In this document: positions 6,830-7,054 of the stretch, piece after piece | Position numbering within the stretch: position 1 is the stretch's first letter | How the letters are laid out: every line of letters begins with the position of its first letter | NCBI GenBank assembly: GCA_002405405.1 | Contig: DHLT01000067.1 | Coordinates: forward strand, 1-7,054 | Direction of reading: 5' to 3' | Length of the DNA: 7,054 bases | Source of the DNA: Ignavibacteria bacterium UBA4661 | Lineage (GTDB): Bacteria; Bacteroidota; Ignavibacteria; Kapaibacteriales; UBA4661 | Made by a program: the position numbers and the translations under genes | The notes under the pieces: generated by a model | The model's input: only the letters and a program-made list of their open reading frames with translations | Told to the model about the DNA's origin: nothing | Database searches by the model: none

Positions 6830-6952
6830 GGGCAAACACTCAAAAGTGGCGATACCGTCGGCAAAAGCGGTCGCTCAGTGGAAGGAGAGTATGTTCATTT
6901 CGAATTGTGGAGGCTGCGCGAAAAGCTTAACCCGAAAGAGTGTTTGAATTGA
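6830..6952 (+). pseudogene. In-frame continuation of the EnvC-like LytM domain after the stop
   Basis: Directly after the TAA, the same frame encodes 40 residues beginning GQTLKSGDTVGKSGRS and containing YVHFELWR and LNPKECLN before TGA at 6950-6952. This is what should follow in a LytM domain: the G-x-x-(L/V)-x-x-G-x-x-(I/V)-G turn, the HxHFE-like strand (here YVHFE, first His lost) and the N-P ending seen in E. coli EnvC. The intact gene would thus run from about 5591 to 6952 (453 residues from Met18). One substitution from Lys (AAA), Gln (CAA) or Glu (GAA) to TAA would explain the break. It is either a true nonsense mutation or a base error. Confidence 0.8.
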
Positions 6953-7054
6953 GCAATGGAGTGTCGAAAGGAAAGGAATGGCAGACAGTCAATAAGGCTA
7001 AAAACTGAGGACACCTGAGCAGCAGTTTCGATATGTGAGATTGAAAGTATTTAT
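6953..7054. other. Right-edge intergenic sequence, no feature recognised
   Basis: About 100 bases follow the end of the envC-like frame. A purine-rich AAAGGAAAGGA lies just before an ATG at 6978, but that frame closes after five codons. No hairpin with a T-run and no clear promoter were found here. Confidence 0.5.

Noticed and set aside
6978..6995. Short frame ATG-GCA-GAC-AGT-CAA-TAA after a purine-rich AAAGGAAAGGA.
   Set aside because: Only five codons. The ribosome-site-like sequence touches the ATG with no spacing, so it is most likely chance.

Overview
This window is a stretch of bacterial chromosome carrying cell-envelope housekeeping genes. It most resembles the Bacteroidota/Chlorobiota (FCB) group, perhaps a Chlorobi/Ignavibacteria/Kapabacteria-type organism. 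Three observations point that way: YidC has the Gram-negative form with a large periplasmic domain, most starts lack a convincing Shine-Dalgarno sequence, and TAnnTTTG boxes (the -7 element of Bacteroides-type promoters) lie upstream of three genes. The genus cannot be fixed from sequence reading alone. I see no mobile element, CRISPR array, tRNA or rRNA, and nothing that looks like a new multi-gene system.

Layout, left to right. A strong hairpin terminator at 28-78 closes an upstream gene that lies almost wholly outside the window; rpmH would be expected there. It is followed by a + strand cluster: rnpA (150-668), yidD (665-973, overlapping rnpA by 4 bases) and yidC (1095-2948). This is the widely conserved RNase P protein / membrane insertion cluster. 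A perfect 16-bp hairpin with a T-run (2982-3024) ends it. Next, on the - strand, is a secreted YkuD-type L,D-transpeptidase (3039-4037) with an intact catalytic motif. It is divergent from murA (4207-5472), which encodes the first committed enzyme of peptidoglycan synthesis. The 169 bases between these two starts hold closely packed divergent promoter-like elements. murA is closed by another hairpin (5493-5531). Last comes an EnvC-like coiled-coil protein with a degenerate LytM domain (about 5591 onward). Its frame is cut by a TAA at 6827-6829, but recognisable LytM sequence continues in the same frame to 6952.

The genes share a theme of envelope building: YidC and YidD insert membrane proteins, MurA makes the peptidoglycan precursor, the L,D-transpeptidase modifies or cross-links the wall, and the EnvC-like protein probably controls wall-splitting amidases at division.

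Two observations bear on data quality. Positions 3083-3099 match 17 bases of the standard Illumina adapter exactly and lie inside the 3' end of the L,D-transpeptidase gene, so the last ~20 residues of that protein are doubtful. The envC-like gene has an in-frame stop that is either a real nonsense mutation or a base error.
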